Assembly (NCBI GenBank): GCA_963422565.1
Contig: OY730228.1
Location: forward strand, 434,001-498,000
Direction: 5' to 3'
Source of the DNA: G963422565 sp963422565
GTDB taxonomy: Bacteria; Pseudomonadota; Alphaproteobacteria; MPNO01
Length of the DNA stretch: 64,000 bases
Within the stretch, counting starts at the first letter, position 1. Every line of letters begins with the position of its first letter. The notes beneath the pieces are model-generated. The model saw only the letters and a list, made by a program, of their open reading frames with translations. It made no database searches and had not been told where the DNA came from. Shown piece after piece: positions 25,325 to 34,563 of this stretch. The translations under genes were made by a program, and so were the position numbers.

Positions 25325-26032
25325 TCAGTCGGTGCGAAAGCGGCGGGCAACGATATAGGTCTCGGCCGAACCGCTGCGCGAAGCGGGCGGCTTGAACGTC
25401 CTGACCTCGGCGAACGCGCGCTTCAACGATCTCATGAGCTCCGCCGCGCCACCGCCATGAAAGACCTTGGCGACCAGCGCGCCGCCGGGCCGCAGCAGGC
25501 GCGGCGCAAAGCCGCAGGCGAGCTCGGCGAGGCGCTGGTTGCGAATCTGATCGGTCGGGCGGTGTCCGGTCGCCTGGATCGCCATGTCGGACAGCATCAC
25601 GTCGACCCCTCCACCGGCAGCCTCGCCGAGCCGCGTGGCCCCATCCAGGTCCTCGACGTCCAAACGCAGGAACTCGGCGCCGTCGACGGCCTCCATCTCC
25701 CGCAGATCGACGGCCAGAACCCGTCCGCCGCCCGAACGCGTGCGGACCCGCGCGACGGCGACCTGGGTCCAGCCGCCTGGCGCGGCGCCGAGATCGACCA
25801 CATGCGCGCCAGCGCGAAGCAGCGCGAAACGCCGGTCGATCTCGATCAGCTTCCAGGCGGCGCGCGACCGGTAGCCGTGGCGCCGCGCCCCGGACACGTA
25901 GGGGTCGTTGAGCTGGCGCTGCAGCCAACGCGCCGAGGACGGCTTGCGGCCCTTGGCGGTCCGAAGTCTCACATGTGCGCCGCGCGGCGCGGCGTCGTCG
26001 GTCCGGTCCCCGCTCTTCCTGCGCCCGGCCAT
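25325..26032 (-). CDS. rlmE: 23S rRNA 2'-O-methyltransferase RlmE
   Basis: A 235-residue RrmJ/FtsJ-type SAM methyltransferase that modifies U2552 of 23S rRNA. The K-D-K-E tetrad is visible: Lys in SRAAWKLIEI, Asp in VMLSDMAIQATG, Lys in LVAKVFHGG and Glu in GSAETYIVARR. The SAM site is VVDLGAAPGGWTQVA. A basic N-terminal extension (GRRKSGDRTD to KGRKPSSARW) precedes the fold. The ATG at 26032 is selected on homology; the frame is open farther upstream through the tRNA. It lies 91 bases upstream of guaB. Confidence 0.92.
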   Translation of the reverse strand: MAGRRKSGDRTDDAAPRGAHVRLRTAKGRKPSSARWLQRQLNDPYVSGARRHGYRSRAAWKLIEIDRRFALLRAGAHVVDLGAAPGGWTQVAVARVRTRSGGGRVLAVDLREMEAVDGAEFLRLDVEDLDGATRLGEAAGGGVDVMLSDMAIQATGHRPTDQIRNQRLAELACGFAPRLLRPGGALVAKVFHGGGAAELMRSLKRAFAEVRTFKPPASRSGSAETYIVARRFRTD

Positions 26033-26103
26033 CGCCCCGCCTTCCCGCCCCGTTCGCGCGGCGCCCGCGGCACCATTTCGAGGTCGCGCCGTCCGCGCCG
26101 GCC

Positions 26104-26131
26104 TTGAAACCCGCCCGCAAGCGGCTATCCT
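26104..26131 (+). promoter_or_regulatory. Putative sigma-70-type promoter of tRNA-Gln
   Basis: TTGAAA (26104-26109) and TATCCT (26126-26131) are separated by 16 bases, and the tRNA begins 18 bases after the second hexamer. Spacing and sequence fit a vegetative promoter; no experimental support is implied. Confidence 0.4.
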
Positions 26132-26149
26132 CGGTACCGGCTGCCGCGA

Positions 26150-26223
26150 TGGGGGATAGTTTAACGGTAGAACTCTCGGCTCTGACCCGAGCAGTCCTGG
26201 TTCGAATCCAGGTCCCCCAGCCA
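26150..26223 (+). tRNA. tRNA-Gln(CTG)
   Basis: The acceptor stem pairs TGGGGGA (26150-26156) with TCCCCCA (26213-26219); the discriminator is G and the CCA end is encoded. The anticodon arm is CTCGG-CTCTGAC-CCGAG with anticodon CTG, and the T arm is CCTGG-TTCGAAT-CCAGG. The anticodon reads CAG, so this is a glutamine tRNA. It sits between divergent rlmE and the convergent end of the OYE gene. Confidence 0.95.
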
Positions 26224-26252
26224 TCCGGGGAGAGCCCGCGCCATGCTCCCTC

Positions 26253-27368
26253 TCAGCCGTCGAGGAACGGATAGTCGGTATAGCCGGCCGCGTCGCCGCC
26301 GTAGAACGTCTCCTTGACCGGCGCGTTGAGAGCCGCCCCCTCGAAGAGGCGTCGGGGCAGATCGGGATTGGCCAGGTAGAGCTTGGCGAAGGCCACGAGA
26401 TCCGCCTCGCCCGCCGCCAGCACCGCTTCGGCGCGTGCCCGGTCATAGGCGGCGTTGACGATCAGACGGCGCGAGAAGGCGCGGCGAATCGCCCGGAACA
26501 AGGGCGGCCTCGCAGCCATGAAGGCCTCCGTACCCGTCTCGGCCGGAACCGCCCCGGGCGCGTCCGCCTCGACGAGATGCAGATAGGCGAGCCCCAGCCT
26601 GTCGAGCGCCCCCGCCAACGCCAGGAACGTCGTGTCGGGATCGGAGTCCGACATGTCGTTGAAACGCTGATAGGGCGATATCCGGTAGCCCACCCGGTCT
26701 TCGCCCCAGACCCCGACCACGGCGGCGGCGACCTCCAGCGGCAGGCGCAGGCGGTTCTCGACCGCTCCGCCATAGGAGTCGCCCCTGCGGTTGGCGCCGT
26801 CGCGGGTGAACTGGTCGAGCAGATAACCGTTGGCGCCATGGATCTCGACGCCGTCGAAGCCGGCCTCGCGTGCGCGCTCCGCACCCAACCGATACTGGGC
26901 GACGATGTCGGGCAGCTCGGATGCCTCCAGGGCACGGGGGGTCTCGAAGGGCTTCATGCCGTCACGGGTCATCGCCTCGCCGGCCGCTGCGACCGCCGAG
27001 GGGGCGACCGGAAGCGCGCCGCCCGGCTGGAGGCTCGAATGCGAGATTCGCCCGACATGCCAGAGTTGCAGGAAGATGCGCCCGCCCGCATCGTGCACGG
27101 CGTCGGTCACCCGCCGCCAGCCTGCGGCCTGTTCGGCGCTATGGATGCCCGGGGTCCCCGGATAGCCGACCCCTTGCGGGCTGACCTGGGTCGCTTCGGT
27201 CACGATCAGGGTGGCGGACGCCCGCTGCGCGTAATACCCGACATTGAGATCGCGAGGAACGTTGCCGGGGCCGGCCCGGTTGCGCGTCATCGGCGCCATG
27301 ACCACCCGGTGCGGCAGCACGAGGGTACCGAGGCGGGTCGGGCTCGCAAGGACTACCGGGTCGGCCAT
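26253..27368 (-). CDS. Old Yellow Enzyme family alkene reductase
   Basis: A 371-residue FMN-dependent ene-reductase. Landmarks are HRVVMAPMTRNRA (about 19-31), VEIHGANGYLLDQFTRDGANRRGDSYGGAVENRLRLPLEV shown here as two adjoining motifs (HGANGYLLDQF and NRRGDSYGG), and the C-terminal FAKLYLANPDLPRRL. It reduces activated C=C bonds, and related enzymes (NemA, xenobiotic reductases) also act on nitro compounds. It begins 39 bases after the enol-lactonase-like gene on the same strand, so it may be the last gene of the long operon starting at 39429. Confidence 0.92.
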   Translation of the reverse strand: MADPVVLASPTRLGTLVLPHRVVMAPMTRNRAGPGNVPRDLNVGYYAQRASATLIVTEATQVSPQGVGYPGTPGIHSAEQAAGWRRVTDAVHDAGGRIFLQLWHVGRISHSSLQPGGALPVAPSAVAAAGEAMTRDGMKPFETPRALEASELPDIVAQYRLGAERAREAGFDGVEIHGANGYLLDQFTRDGANRRGDSYGGAVENRLRLPLEVAAAVVGVWGEDRVGYRISPYQRFNDMSDSDPDTTFLALAGALDRLGLAYLHLVEADAPGAVPAETGTEAFMAARPPLFRAIRRAFSRRLIVNAAYDRARAEAVLAAGEADLVAFAKLYLANPDLPRRLFEGAALNAPVKETFYGGDAAGYTDYPFLDG

Positions 27369-27407
27369 CGGGGATATCCTTGCGGGGTCCGCGCGCGCCC
27401 CAGCGGC

Positions 27408-28196
27408 CTACGCGACGCCGAGGAACTTCCTGAGCTCGGCGCTATAGGCATCCGGCAGTTCCATGCTCGCGAGATGGCCGGTCGGCGACAGCTCGACATA
27501 TCGGGACCCGGGGACGAGCGCGGCCATGTGGCGCATCGTCGAGGCCGGGGTGGCGATGTCCTCCTTGCCGGCGATGAACAGAGTCCTGGTCGTGATCTCC
27601 GGCATCCGGGTCTCGAAGTCCAACCCCTGGAGCGCCCGCGCGCAGCCGACATAGCCGGCGACCGATGTCGCGGCGACCATCCCCTTGAGAGTGGCGAGCG
27701 CCGGCGGCGCGGCGGTCAGGAACTCGTCGGAGCACCAGCGCGCAACCGTGGGGTCGGCGAGGGCGGCCATCCCCCGATTCTCGGCAAAGGCGATCCGCTC
27801 GTCCCAGGCGGAACGGAACGCGTCGTCGGCGCGGGCGACGGCGTTGGAGACGACGAGGCTCGACAAGCGCGGCGCATGGTCGATGGCGAGGCCGAGCCCC
27901 GTCATGCCGCCGATCGACAGACCGACGAAGTGGCTGGTCTCGATCCCCAGCGCGCCCCACAACCCCAGCACGTCGTCGATCAGCATCTCGAAATCATAGG
28001 GACCCGCCGGCGCCTCGCTGGCGCCGTGGCCGCGCTTGTCGTAACGCAGGACGCGGAAGTCGGACGCGAGGGCCGCCGCCTGGGCATCCCACATATGGAG
28101 ATTGGTCGCGAGCGAATTCGAGAGGGTGACCCAGGGCGCTCCCTCGGGTCCGTCGATCGCGCAGTTGAAGGCGATACCGTTCGCGGTGATCTTCAT
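27408..28196 (-). CDS. Alpha/beta hydrolase, 3-oxoadipate enol-lactonase-like
   Basis: A 262-residue hydrolase resembling PcaD. Motifs are SNSLATNLHMWDAQ (oxyanion region), VLRYDKRGHGASEAPAGPY, the nucleophile elbow GLSIGGMTG (Ser about 95), Asp in FIAGKEDIATP and His in LSPTGHLASME. PcaD opens an enol-lactone in the beta-ketoadipate route; close paralogues hydrolyse other small lactones or esters. The ATG overlaps the tctA stop as ATGA and has GGAG upstream, so it belongs to the transporter operon. There are no other pca genes nearby, so the true substrate is open. Confidence 0.85.
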   Translation of the reverse strand: MKITANGIAFNCAIDGPEGAPWVTLSNSLATNLHMWDAQAAALASDFRVLRYDKRGHGASEAPAGPYDFEMLIDDVLGLWGALGIETSHFVGLSIGGMTGLGLAIDHAPRLSSLVVSNAVARADDAFRSAWDERIAFAENRGMAALADPTVARWCSDEFLTAAPPALATLKGMVAATSVAGYVGCARALQGLDFETRMPEITTRTLFIAGKEDIATPASTMRHMAALVPGSRYVELSPTGHLASMELPDAYSAELRKFLGVA

Positions 28197-29728
28197 TCTC
28201 GCTCCATCCCGTCCCCTCCGCGCTCGCCGCGACCATAGTCGGCGCACCCGTCCTTGTCACCGCGGCGCAGCAACCGATAGAGCACCAACGCGACGCCCAG
28301 GGCAAGAATTGCGAGCGCGATGGGGAAATCGACGAGCTGCAGCGGATCCTGCTTCGTCAGGATCACGGCCTGGGTCAACGGCAGCTCCCACAGCCGGCCG
28401 AGTACGAAGGCGATCAGGAAGGTGACGATCGGCAGGTTCAGCACGCGCAGCGCGTAGCCGAAGACGCCGAAGGCGGCCAGCAGCACGAGACCCGGCGCGC
28501 CGCCGCCCCCGACATAGGCGCCGGTCATGCAGAGCAGGACCACGCAGGGATAGACGATGCCGGCGCGGACGCGCGCAGCGAGAGCGAACAGGCCAAGACC
28601 CAGACGTCCAATCGCGAGATTCGACAGGTTGGCGACGGCCATCGCGGTGAAGATCGCATAGACCAGCCGCCCCTCGTCCCGGATCAGGGTCGGTCCCGGC
28701 ACCACGCCGTGGACGATGAGCGCCCCTAACAGGAAGGCGGCGACAAGATTTCCCGGAATCCCGATCGACAAGAGCGGGATGAGATTGGCCCCGGCGACGG
28801 CGCTGTTGGCCGCCTCCGTCGCGGCCACCCCGTCGAGCGTCCCTTTCCCGAACGCCTCGGGGGTGGGGGAAGCGCGCCGGGCCGCCGAATAGCCGAGCGT
28901 GGCGGCCACCGTCGAGCCCACCCCGGGGATCGCGCCGATGGACGTGCCGATCGCCGCGGAGCGGAGCATCGTTCGCCCATGCGCGCGATATTCGGCGAAA
29001 CGGAGGCGGCGCCCCTCCTCGTCGGCGGGCGCAGCGACCGGCACGGCCCCCACCCCCCGGCGGTGCGCCAGGGCATGGACGATCTCGCCCAGCACCAGCA
29101 CGCCCATGCCCACCGACACCAGGGGAAGCCCGTCCTCGATCTCCGGGAACCCGAATGTCAGCCGGGGCGTCGCCTCCTCGGGAGCCTGGCCGACCGAAGC
29201 GAGCACGAAGCCCATCGCCGCGGCGATCAGACCGCGAAACGGGTTGCCCCCGATCAACCCGGCGATGACGCAGATCGAGAAGAATATGAGCGCCGCCTGT
29301 TCGACCGGCCCGAGCCGGAGCGCGATCAGCGACAACGGCACCGCGACGGTGAACAGCACGATGTCGGAGAGAGTGTCTCCCGTCACCGAAGCGTAGAGGC
29401 CCATCTTCAACGCCTTGCCGGACTGTCCCCGCTGGGCGAGCGGGTAGCCGTCCAGCGCGGTCAGAGCCGCGTCCGGCGTGCCCGGCGTATTCATCAGGAT
29501 GGCGGGAATCGCCCCTCCCACCGAGCTGCCCTTCATGATCCCGATCAGGAAGCCGATGGCGGGCAACGGGGAGAGCCAGAACGTGGCCGGGATGGCGATG
29601 GCGATCGCCATCGGCCCGTTGAGACCGGGTATGGCCCCGACCGCGATCCCGACACAGACGCCGGCGATGACGAAGAGGATGTTGATCGGCGTCAGCGCAT
29701 CGCCGGCGCCGGCGAGGACATCGACCAT
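28193..29728 (-). CDS. tctA: Tripartite tricarboxylate transporter permease TctA
   Basis: A 511-residue large permease with about eleven to twelve membrane segments. The signature GAIPGLNGPMAIAIAIPATF (about 31-50) and GGAIPAILMNTPGTPDAALTALDGYPLAQRG (about 70-100) are diagnostic of TctA. Together with TctB and the periplasmic TctC it forms a cation-driven carboxylate importer. It lies 85 bases after tctB and overlaps the hydrolase gene downstream. The substrate of this system cannot be read from sequence. Confidence 0.93.
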   Translation of the reverse strand: MVDVLAGAGDALTPINILFVIAGVCVGIAVGAIPGLNGPMAIAIAIPATFWLSPLPAIGFLIGIMKGSSVGGAIPAILMNTPGTPDAALTALDGYPLAQRGQSGKALKMGLYASVTGDTLSDIVLFTVAVPLSLIALRLGPVEQAALIFFSICVIAGLIGGNPFRGLIAAAMGFVLASVGQAPEEATPRLTFGFPEIEDGLPLVSVGMGVLVLGEIVHALAHRRGVGAVPVAAPADEEGRRLRFAEYRAHGRTMLRSAAIGTSIGAIPGVGSTVAATLGYSAARRASPTPEAFGKGTLDGVAATEAANSAVAGANLIPLLSIGIPGNLVAAFLLGALIVHGVVPGPTLIRDEGRLVYAIFTAMAVANLSNLAIGRLGLGLFALAARVRAGIVYPCVVLLCMTGAYVGGGGAPGLVLLAAFGVFGYALRVLNLPIVTFLIAFVLGRLWELPLTQAVILTKQDPLQLVDFPIALAILALGVALVLYRLLRRGDKDGCADYGRGERGGDGMERE

Positions 29729-29813
29729 CCCGGTCAGGTCCAGGCCGCCGCCGGGCGTACGCGATACGGCGTCTTCGCCGCATTGCGGCCACTTCCCCCC
29801 TCGCCCGGGCCGG

Positions 29814-30257
29814 CTATGGGAGAGGTCTGTTCAGAAAGACGTCGAAAACTATCCACAGAAAGGTCGGAAATGCGAGCGGGACGAGCAACAGAATCCGGAG
29901 CCGCCGTTCCCCGGCGAGCAGCATGAGGCCTCCGACGATCATCGCGCCCGCCGCCACGAAACCGAGATACAGCATTGCCGCGACCGCGGACCCGAGGCAG
30001 GCCGTGGCCGCCGCGACCAGCATCAGATGGCGACCGATGCGCGGCACGTCCCCGACCGACCCGCGCGCCGCGGCCCCGGAGACGACGAGGCCGGCCCCCG
30101 ACCCGATCAGCAGCCACGCCGACAGGAGCGGATAGAATTGCGGCGAGACCAGGGCGAACAGCGCATCGTTCGTCCATGACGGGACGATCCAGACGACCAG
30201 GGCGGTCCCGGCGGCGGCGGCGGCGGCGCCGAGCGCGATGTCGCCGCGGTTCGCCAT
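29814..30257 (-). CDS. tctB: Tripartite tricarboxylate transporter small subunit TctB
   Basis: A 147-residue membrane protein with four predicted helices (for example IALGAAAAAAGTALVVWIV and GAMIVGGLMLLAGE), ending in a hydrophobic PLAFPTFLWIVFDVFLNRPLP tail shortened here to its motif LWIVFDVFLNRPLP, typical of TctB. It is 6 bases downstream of tctC and 85 bases upstream of tctA. Small subunits diverge strongly; identity rests on topology, tail motif and position. Confidence 0.85.
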   Translation of the reverse strand: MANRGDIALGAAAAAAGTALVVWIVPSWTNDALFALVSPQFYPLLSAWLLIGSGAGLVVSGAAARGSVGDVPRIGRHLMLVAAATACLGSAVAAMLYLGFVAAGAMIVGGLMLLAGERRLRILLLVPLAFPTFLWIVFDVFLNRPLP

Positions 30258-30263
30258 GCCGAT

Positions 30264-31205
30264 CTATCTGGCGGTGGCAATGCGCGCCGCGGCGCGCTCT
30301 CGATCCGCGACCATTTCCGCCAACAGCGCATCTCCCGGCGTGAACGCCAGCTTGAGGCTCAACCTATCCCGGATCAGGGTCATGAGCTTGGGGTCCCGCG
30401 TCGCCGCTTCGAGCGCCTCCGAATAGGCCCTGGCGGCACCGGCGGGTAGCCCCTTCGGGGCCGAGAAAGTCCATTTGACGTCGAAGAACGCGTCCTTCAC
30501 GCCGTATTCGATGAAGGTCGGCGCGTCGCCCACGATCAGGCGTTCCCGTTCGGCCGAAGCGAGAAGCTTCAACTCGCCCTTCAGTATGCGCGGCGCCTGC
30601 GGCCCGGCGGCGAGCGTCGCCGAAATATGGCCTCCGAGGACGGACTGGATGCCGGCGTTTCCGCCGCGCACCGGCACCAGCTTGAGATCGACGCCGAAAT
30701 GCTTTCCCACCAGCCGCAGAATGACGTTCGCGCCGGGGCTGAAGGAGCCGATGGTGATCTCCTCGCCGGACCGGGCGGCAGAGATCAGCGCGTCCAGGTC
30801 CGACCAGGGCGCATCGGCTTTAGCCACCAGCCCGACCTGGGTGCGGGCGATCGAGCCGAGATGCGTGAAATCGGCGGGGCCGTAGCCAAGCTTGGGATTG
30901 AGCATCGGCGCGAAGGCGAAGGTCTCGCTCACCGCCATGCCGATGCTGTGGCCGTCGGCCGGCGCCTTCACGAGCAGCTTCGCCATGGCGGCGCCACCGC
31001 CGCCCCGCCTGTTCTCGACGGCGATCTTGGCGCCGAGCTTCGTTTCCATGAAGCTCGCGACCGCGCGGCCGAGTATGTCGCCGCCGCCGCCCGCCGGGAA
31101 CATGACCATCATCTTCACCGGCTGGGAAGGGCTCCATTGCGCCGCCGCCGATCCGACGGAGACGGCGGCGAGCGCGGCGGCCGCGGTGCACAACGATCGA
31201 AACAT
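30264..31205 (-). CDS. tctC: Tripartite tricarboxylate transporter substrate-binding protein (TctC/Bug family)
   Basis: A 313-residue periplasmic receptor. The signal peptide MFRSLCTAAAALAAVSVGSAAAQ precedes WSPSQPVKMMVMFPAGGGGDILGR, the typical Bug opening (here without the usual D of PGGxxD at one site). Later parts include VENRRGGGGAAM and KGLPAGAARAYSEAL. The ATG at 31205 has GAGGAGA upstream; the long frame above it overlaps the metallophosphoesterase gene and is a shadow. It captures a carboxylate for TctAB. Confidence 0.92.
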   Translation of the reverse strand: MFRSLCTAAAALAAVSVGSAAAQWSPSQPVKMMVMFPAGGGGDILGRAVASFMETKLGAKIAVENRRGGGGAAMAKLLVKAPADGHSIGMAVSETFAFAPMLNPKLGYGPADFTHLGSIARTQVGLVAKADAPWSDLDALISAARSGEEITIGSFSPGANVILRLVGKHFGVDLKLVPVRGGNAGIQSVLGGHISATLAAGPQAPRILKGELKLLASAERERLIVGDAPTFIEYGVKDAFFDVKWTFSAPKGLPAGAARAYSEALEAATRDPKLMTLIRDRLSLKLAFTPGDALLAEMVADRERAAARIATAR

Positions 31206-31216
31206 TCTTGGTCTCC

Positions 31217-32338
31217 TCATCTTCGCTGCCCGATGTCGGTGAGGAACGGTTTGGTCAATATGACGGTCCGCTCCCTCTCCCGATAGAAACCGGGAGACCG
31301 GTATTCCCCAGTATGCATGTAGCATTGCACACGCAACCGTTCCGAGCCGTTCTCGAACGTGAGCAGCCGGCTCATCGGCATCGCGTGATCCGAGACGAAA
31401 TGACGCGTCAGGGCGGCCACGTTGAGGAAAGTCGTACCGCCATAGCGGGCCTCCATATGAGACTTCCCGCCGCGCATGTCGTCGGGGTTCGTGTGCGTAT
31501 GCGCGCCGAGCCACAGATCGACGGTACCGGGGTTGGCCTCGAGCCAGGCTTCGAACGCGCCGCTGTCGGGCTTGCCGGCGACCCAGTACAGATAGGAGGC
31601 GCCGCGCGGGGCGCCCTCCGGATAATAGCCGTGATATTCGGTCCGCCAGCCGCCGTCGGCGCCCCGGGACATCCCCTCCCAGTCTCCGCTGACCACCGTC
31701 GTCTCCTTCAAGACGTAATGGTGGGCCGTGACGACGATCTTGTCGCGGTGGCTGCTCTCGACCTGATCGACCCACCAGTCGAACGTGTCGCGGCTGACCA
31801 CGCCGCCGGGATTGCCGCCGAGCGCCCCCCGCCCCTTGGCCTGCGACGGCTCGTTCACATCGCTCATCATCAGGAAGCGGATATTGCCGACCTCGAACCA
31901 GTAGCGCTCCCAGTTGCCGTGTATGTCGTGGGGATACCGGGCGCGATCCACGCCCGACAAGAGGCCGTTCTCGCCGAACGGATCGATATATCTGCGAAAC
32001 CAGAGGCCTGGCGGCTCGTCGGGCGCGTTCCGATCGTGATTGCCGCAGATCGTATAGACCTGCTCCCGCCGGTGGCGGGTCAAGGCTCGGAACTGCCGGA
32101 CGATCTCCCGTCCTTCCTCGTCGGTCGGCAGCCCGAAGGCCGCGCTGAAATCGCCGAGATTGAGGCAGATATCCCAATCGAAGGCGCGGCCGGGGTCGCC
32201 GTCCCCCGTCTCCGACTGGCGAATCGCGTCGGCGAGGCTCTCCCGCCCGAACGCCTTGTCGGCGATCACGTGCGAGCATCCGCAGGCCCAGACGCGGAGG
32301 GTATCCCGATGCATCTCGTTCGCTTCGCATCGCCTCAC
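31217..32338 (-). CDS. Calcineurin-like metallophosphoesterase family protein
   Basis: A 373-residue protein with the metal-site blocks of the calcineurin-like fold: CGCSH (21-23) where GDxH is usual, NLGDFS (60-65), GNHDRN (99-104), VTAHHYV and GAHTHTNP. The first block has Cys-Ser in place of Asp, so one metal ligand may differ. An ATG at 32314 is an alternative start. There is no signal peptide, so it is cytoplasmic. It lies between the TauE-like permease (28 nt) and tctC (11 nt) genes, in the same run. A phosphodiesterase or phosphatase of catabolic intermediates is possible. Confidence 0.78.
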   Translation of the reverse strand: MRRCEANEMHRDTLRVWACGCSHVIADKAFGRESLADAIRQSETGDGDPGRAFDWDICLNLGDFSAAFGLPTDEEGREIVRQFRALTRHRREQVYTICGNHDRNAPDEPPGLWFRRYIDPFGENGLLSGVDRARYPHDIHGNWERYWFEVGNIRFLMMSDVNEPSQAKGRGALGGNPGGVVSRDTFDWWVDQVESSHRDKIVVTAHHYVLKETTVVSGDWEGMSRGADGGWRTEYHGYYPEGAPRGASYLYWVAGKPDSGAFEAWLEANPGTVDLWLGAHTHTNPDDMRGGKSHMEARYGGTTFLNVAALTRHFVSDHAMPMSRLLTFENGSERLRVQCYMHTGEYRSPGFYRERERTVILTKPFLTDIGQRR

Positions 32339-32366
32339 GGATCATACCGCATCCGGCCGGCGGGGG

Positions 32367-33104
32367 TCAGCCGAACAGCAGAACCGCGGCGCTCGCCAGA
32401 AGAAAGCCGACGATCAGCCGTCCGAAGACTCTTTCGGAGACGTAGTTGCCGACGATCCGCCCCGCGACGGTCCCTAAGAGCACGGGCGCGACGAGGGCGA
32501 GACACATGGGCAGCGTCCGGCCCGAGATGCCGGTCGTCGCCGCCTGCATGGCGAAGGCCAGCGGATAGGCGACAAGAAAGACTGCGACGGTCGTCGCCCG
32601 GACCGCATCCTTGCCGCTTCGTGTCGCACGCCCATAGGCGACAAGGGGCGGGCCGGGCATGGCGAGCGCCACGGTCATCGCCCCGCTCGCCACGCCGACG
32701 GCGGCGCGACGCAATCGGCTGTCTCTGCGAACCGCCGGATACCGTTCCAGGAGTCCCGTGGACAGGACCACCATCGCGAGCACCGTCGCCGCGGCGGCGA
32801 GCTTCAACGCGTCGAGCGGCACATGGAGATGGACCGAGGCGCCGGAGGCCGAACCGACGGCGACGCCGACCAGAAGCGGTTTCAGAAACGACCAGTTCGC
32901 CTGCCGTCGAACGACCGGCGACAGCAGAACGGAGATGATGAAGCTCAGGACGACCGACACCTGAACCGCCGCGATGTCGTCCATCGCCACCAGGAGCGCC
33001 GGCCCGGCGGCCAGGCCGAAGCCGACGCCCGTCGCCCCCTGAAACATGGCCGCAAGAAAGACCGCGAGAAGCAGGAGAAAGGGAATGTCGGGCAGGTCGA
33101 GCAA
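32367..33104 (-). CDS. Sulfite exporter TauE/SafE (TSUP) family permease
   Basis: About 245 residues with seven to eight hydrophobic segments, for example FLLLLAVFLAAMFQGATGVGFG, AMTVALAMPGPPLVAYG and the closing LIVGFLLASAAVLLFG. The GxxxGxGFG-like motif and the PGPP segment fit the TSUP family, which moves sulfite, sulfonates or organic anions. The start is uncertain: a TTG at 33104 is the first start after the aldehyde dehydrogenase stop, and upstream residues lack homology. It is in the same operon. Confidence 0.8.
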   Translation of the reverse strand: MLDLPDIPFLLLLAVFLAAMFQGATGVGFGLAAGPALLVAMDDIAAVQVSVVLSFIISVLLSPVVRRQANWSFLKPLLVGVAVGSASGASVHLHVPLDALKLAAAATVLAMVVLSTGLLERYPAVRRDSRLRRAAVGVASGAMTVALAMPGPPLVAYGRATRSGKDAVRATTVAVFLVAYPLAFAMQAATTGISGRTLPMCLALVAPVLLGTVAGRIVGNYVSERVFGRLIVGFLLASAAVLLFG

Positions 33105-33130
33105 CGATGTCCGCCGAGCGAAGCCGCGGT

Positions 33131-34552
33131 TCAGGAGAAGACGACCTGGATATCCGTGTATTCGGCGAGGCCCTCCTCGCCGAACTCGACGCCGAACCCC
33201 GACTTCTTGACCCCGCCGAACGGGGCGTTGGGCTGGATCATCCCGTGCTTGTTGATCCAGACCGATCCGCATTCCATGCGGCGCGCGATCGTCCGAGCCT
33301 CGTCGATATTCCCGGTCCACACCGAGCCGCCGAGCCCGTTCGGGCTGTCGTTGGCCATCTCGACCGCCTCGTCGACCCGCGCGTAGCGAATGATCGGCAG
33401 GGCAGGGCCGAACTGCTCCTCGTCCACCAGACGATCTCCGTTCTCGACATCCGCGATGATCGTCAGCGGATAGAAATGGCCCCTGCCCCCCATCTTTTTC
33501 CGAAGCTTGCGGGGCTTGCCGCCGAGGAGGACCCTGCCTCGCGGCTTTGCGCTCCGCACGAGATCGGCCACCACCTCGTATTGCCGGCGATTCTGGACCG
33601 GGCCGAGAACGACATCTTCGCTGGTCCCCCTCCCCATCTTCATCTTGCCGGCGAAAGCGACGAGCTGACCGCAGACCTCCTCATAGACCTCGTCGTGTAC
33701 GTAGAGCCGCTTCAACGCCGCGCAGGTCTGGCCCGAGTTGATGAAGGCGCCCCAGAAAAGCCCCTCGGCGATCTTCCTCGGGTCGACATCGGGGAGGACG
33801 ATGCCGGCGTCGTTGCCGCCGAGCTCCAGCGTCAGCCGCTTCATCGTATCCGCCGCGCTGGCCATGATCTTGCGGCCCGTCGCGCAGGATCCGGTGAAGA
33901 CGATCTTATCGACCCCCTCATGCGCCGCCAGGGCGGCGCCGATCCTGTCCTTGCCGGTGACGCAGTTGACCACGCCCTTGGGCAGCACTTCGTTCATGAG
34001 CTCGACCAGGCGCAGCGTCGACAGCGGCGTGTAGGGCGACGGCTTGCACACCACGCTGTTGCCAGCGAGCACGGCCGGCACGATATGCCAAACCGCGATC
34101 AGCACCGGGAAGTTCCAGGGCGTGATCGAGCCGACGACGCCGACCGGCTTCCTGTGCAGTTCGACCCGCCCTTCGCGGTCGTCCTGCAGGACCTTCACCG
34201 GCAAGGACAGGCTCGCCGTATAGCGAGTCCAGGCGACGGCGCCGCCGATTTCCCAGCGCGAACCGAGACCGTTCAGAGGCTTCCCCTGCTCCGCGGTCAG
34301 GAGACCCGCGAGCTCCTCCGCATGTCGTTCGATCTTGGACGCGATCTCCCTGCAGGCCGCCTGCCGGCTCTCGGGAGAGGCGTCCCGCCACTTTTCGAAC
34401 GCGCGGCGCGCCGCGGCGACGGCCTCGTTCAGGTCGCTTCTGGTACCGAGCGGCGCCAGGCCCACGATGTCCTCATCCGCCGGATTCGAGACCTCGAAGC
34501 AGTTTCTGGCCGGCACCTTCCGGCCGTCCACGACAAGACGAAACGGATCCAT
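33131..34552 (-). CDS. NAD(P)-dependent aldehyde dehydrogenase, succinate-semialdehyde-dehydrogenase-like
   Basis: A 473-residue ALDH. Catalytic Cys277 (NSGQTCAALKR), general base Glu243 (LELGGND) and Asn147 (TPWNFP) are all present; the coenzyme loop is FTGSCATGRKIM, with Cys where Thr is common. EGLAEYTDIQVV near the end is typical of aldehyde/succinate-semialdehyde dehydrogenases. The ATG at 34552 has GGAGA upstream. It oxidises an aldehyde released in the pathway encoded by this operon. Confidence 0.92.
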   Translation of the reverse strand: MDPFRLVVDGRKVPARNCFEVSNPADEDIVGLAPLGTRSDLNEAVAAARRAFEKWRDASPESRQAACREIASKIERHAEELAGLLTAEQGKPLNGLGSRWEIGGAVAWTRYTASLSLPVKVLQDDREGRVELHRKPVGVVGSITPWNFPVLIAVWHIVPAVLAGNSVVCKPSPYTPLSTLRLVELMNEVLPKGVVNCVTGKDRIGAALAAHEGVDKIVFTGSCATGRKIMASAADTMKRLTLELGGNDAGIVLPDVDPRKIAEGLFWGAFINSGQTCAALKRLYVHDEVYEEVCGQLVAFAGKMKMGRGTSEDVVLGPVQNRRQYEVVADLVRSAKPRGRVLLGGKPRKLRKKMGGRGHFYPLTIIADVENGDRLVDEEQFGPALPIIRYARVDEAVEMANDSPNGLGGSVWTGNIDEARTIARRMECGSVWINKHGMIQPNAPFGGVKKSGFGVEFGEEGLAEYTDIQVVFS

Positions 34553-34563
34553 TCCTGTCTCCC

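Noticed and set aside
30264..32345. Possible fusion of TctC with a longer N-terminal region
   Set aside because: The extra 380 codons lie on top of the metallophosphoesterase gene in another frame. TctC has its own signal peptide and ribosome site at 31205.
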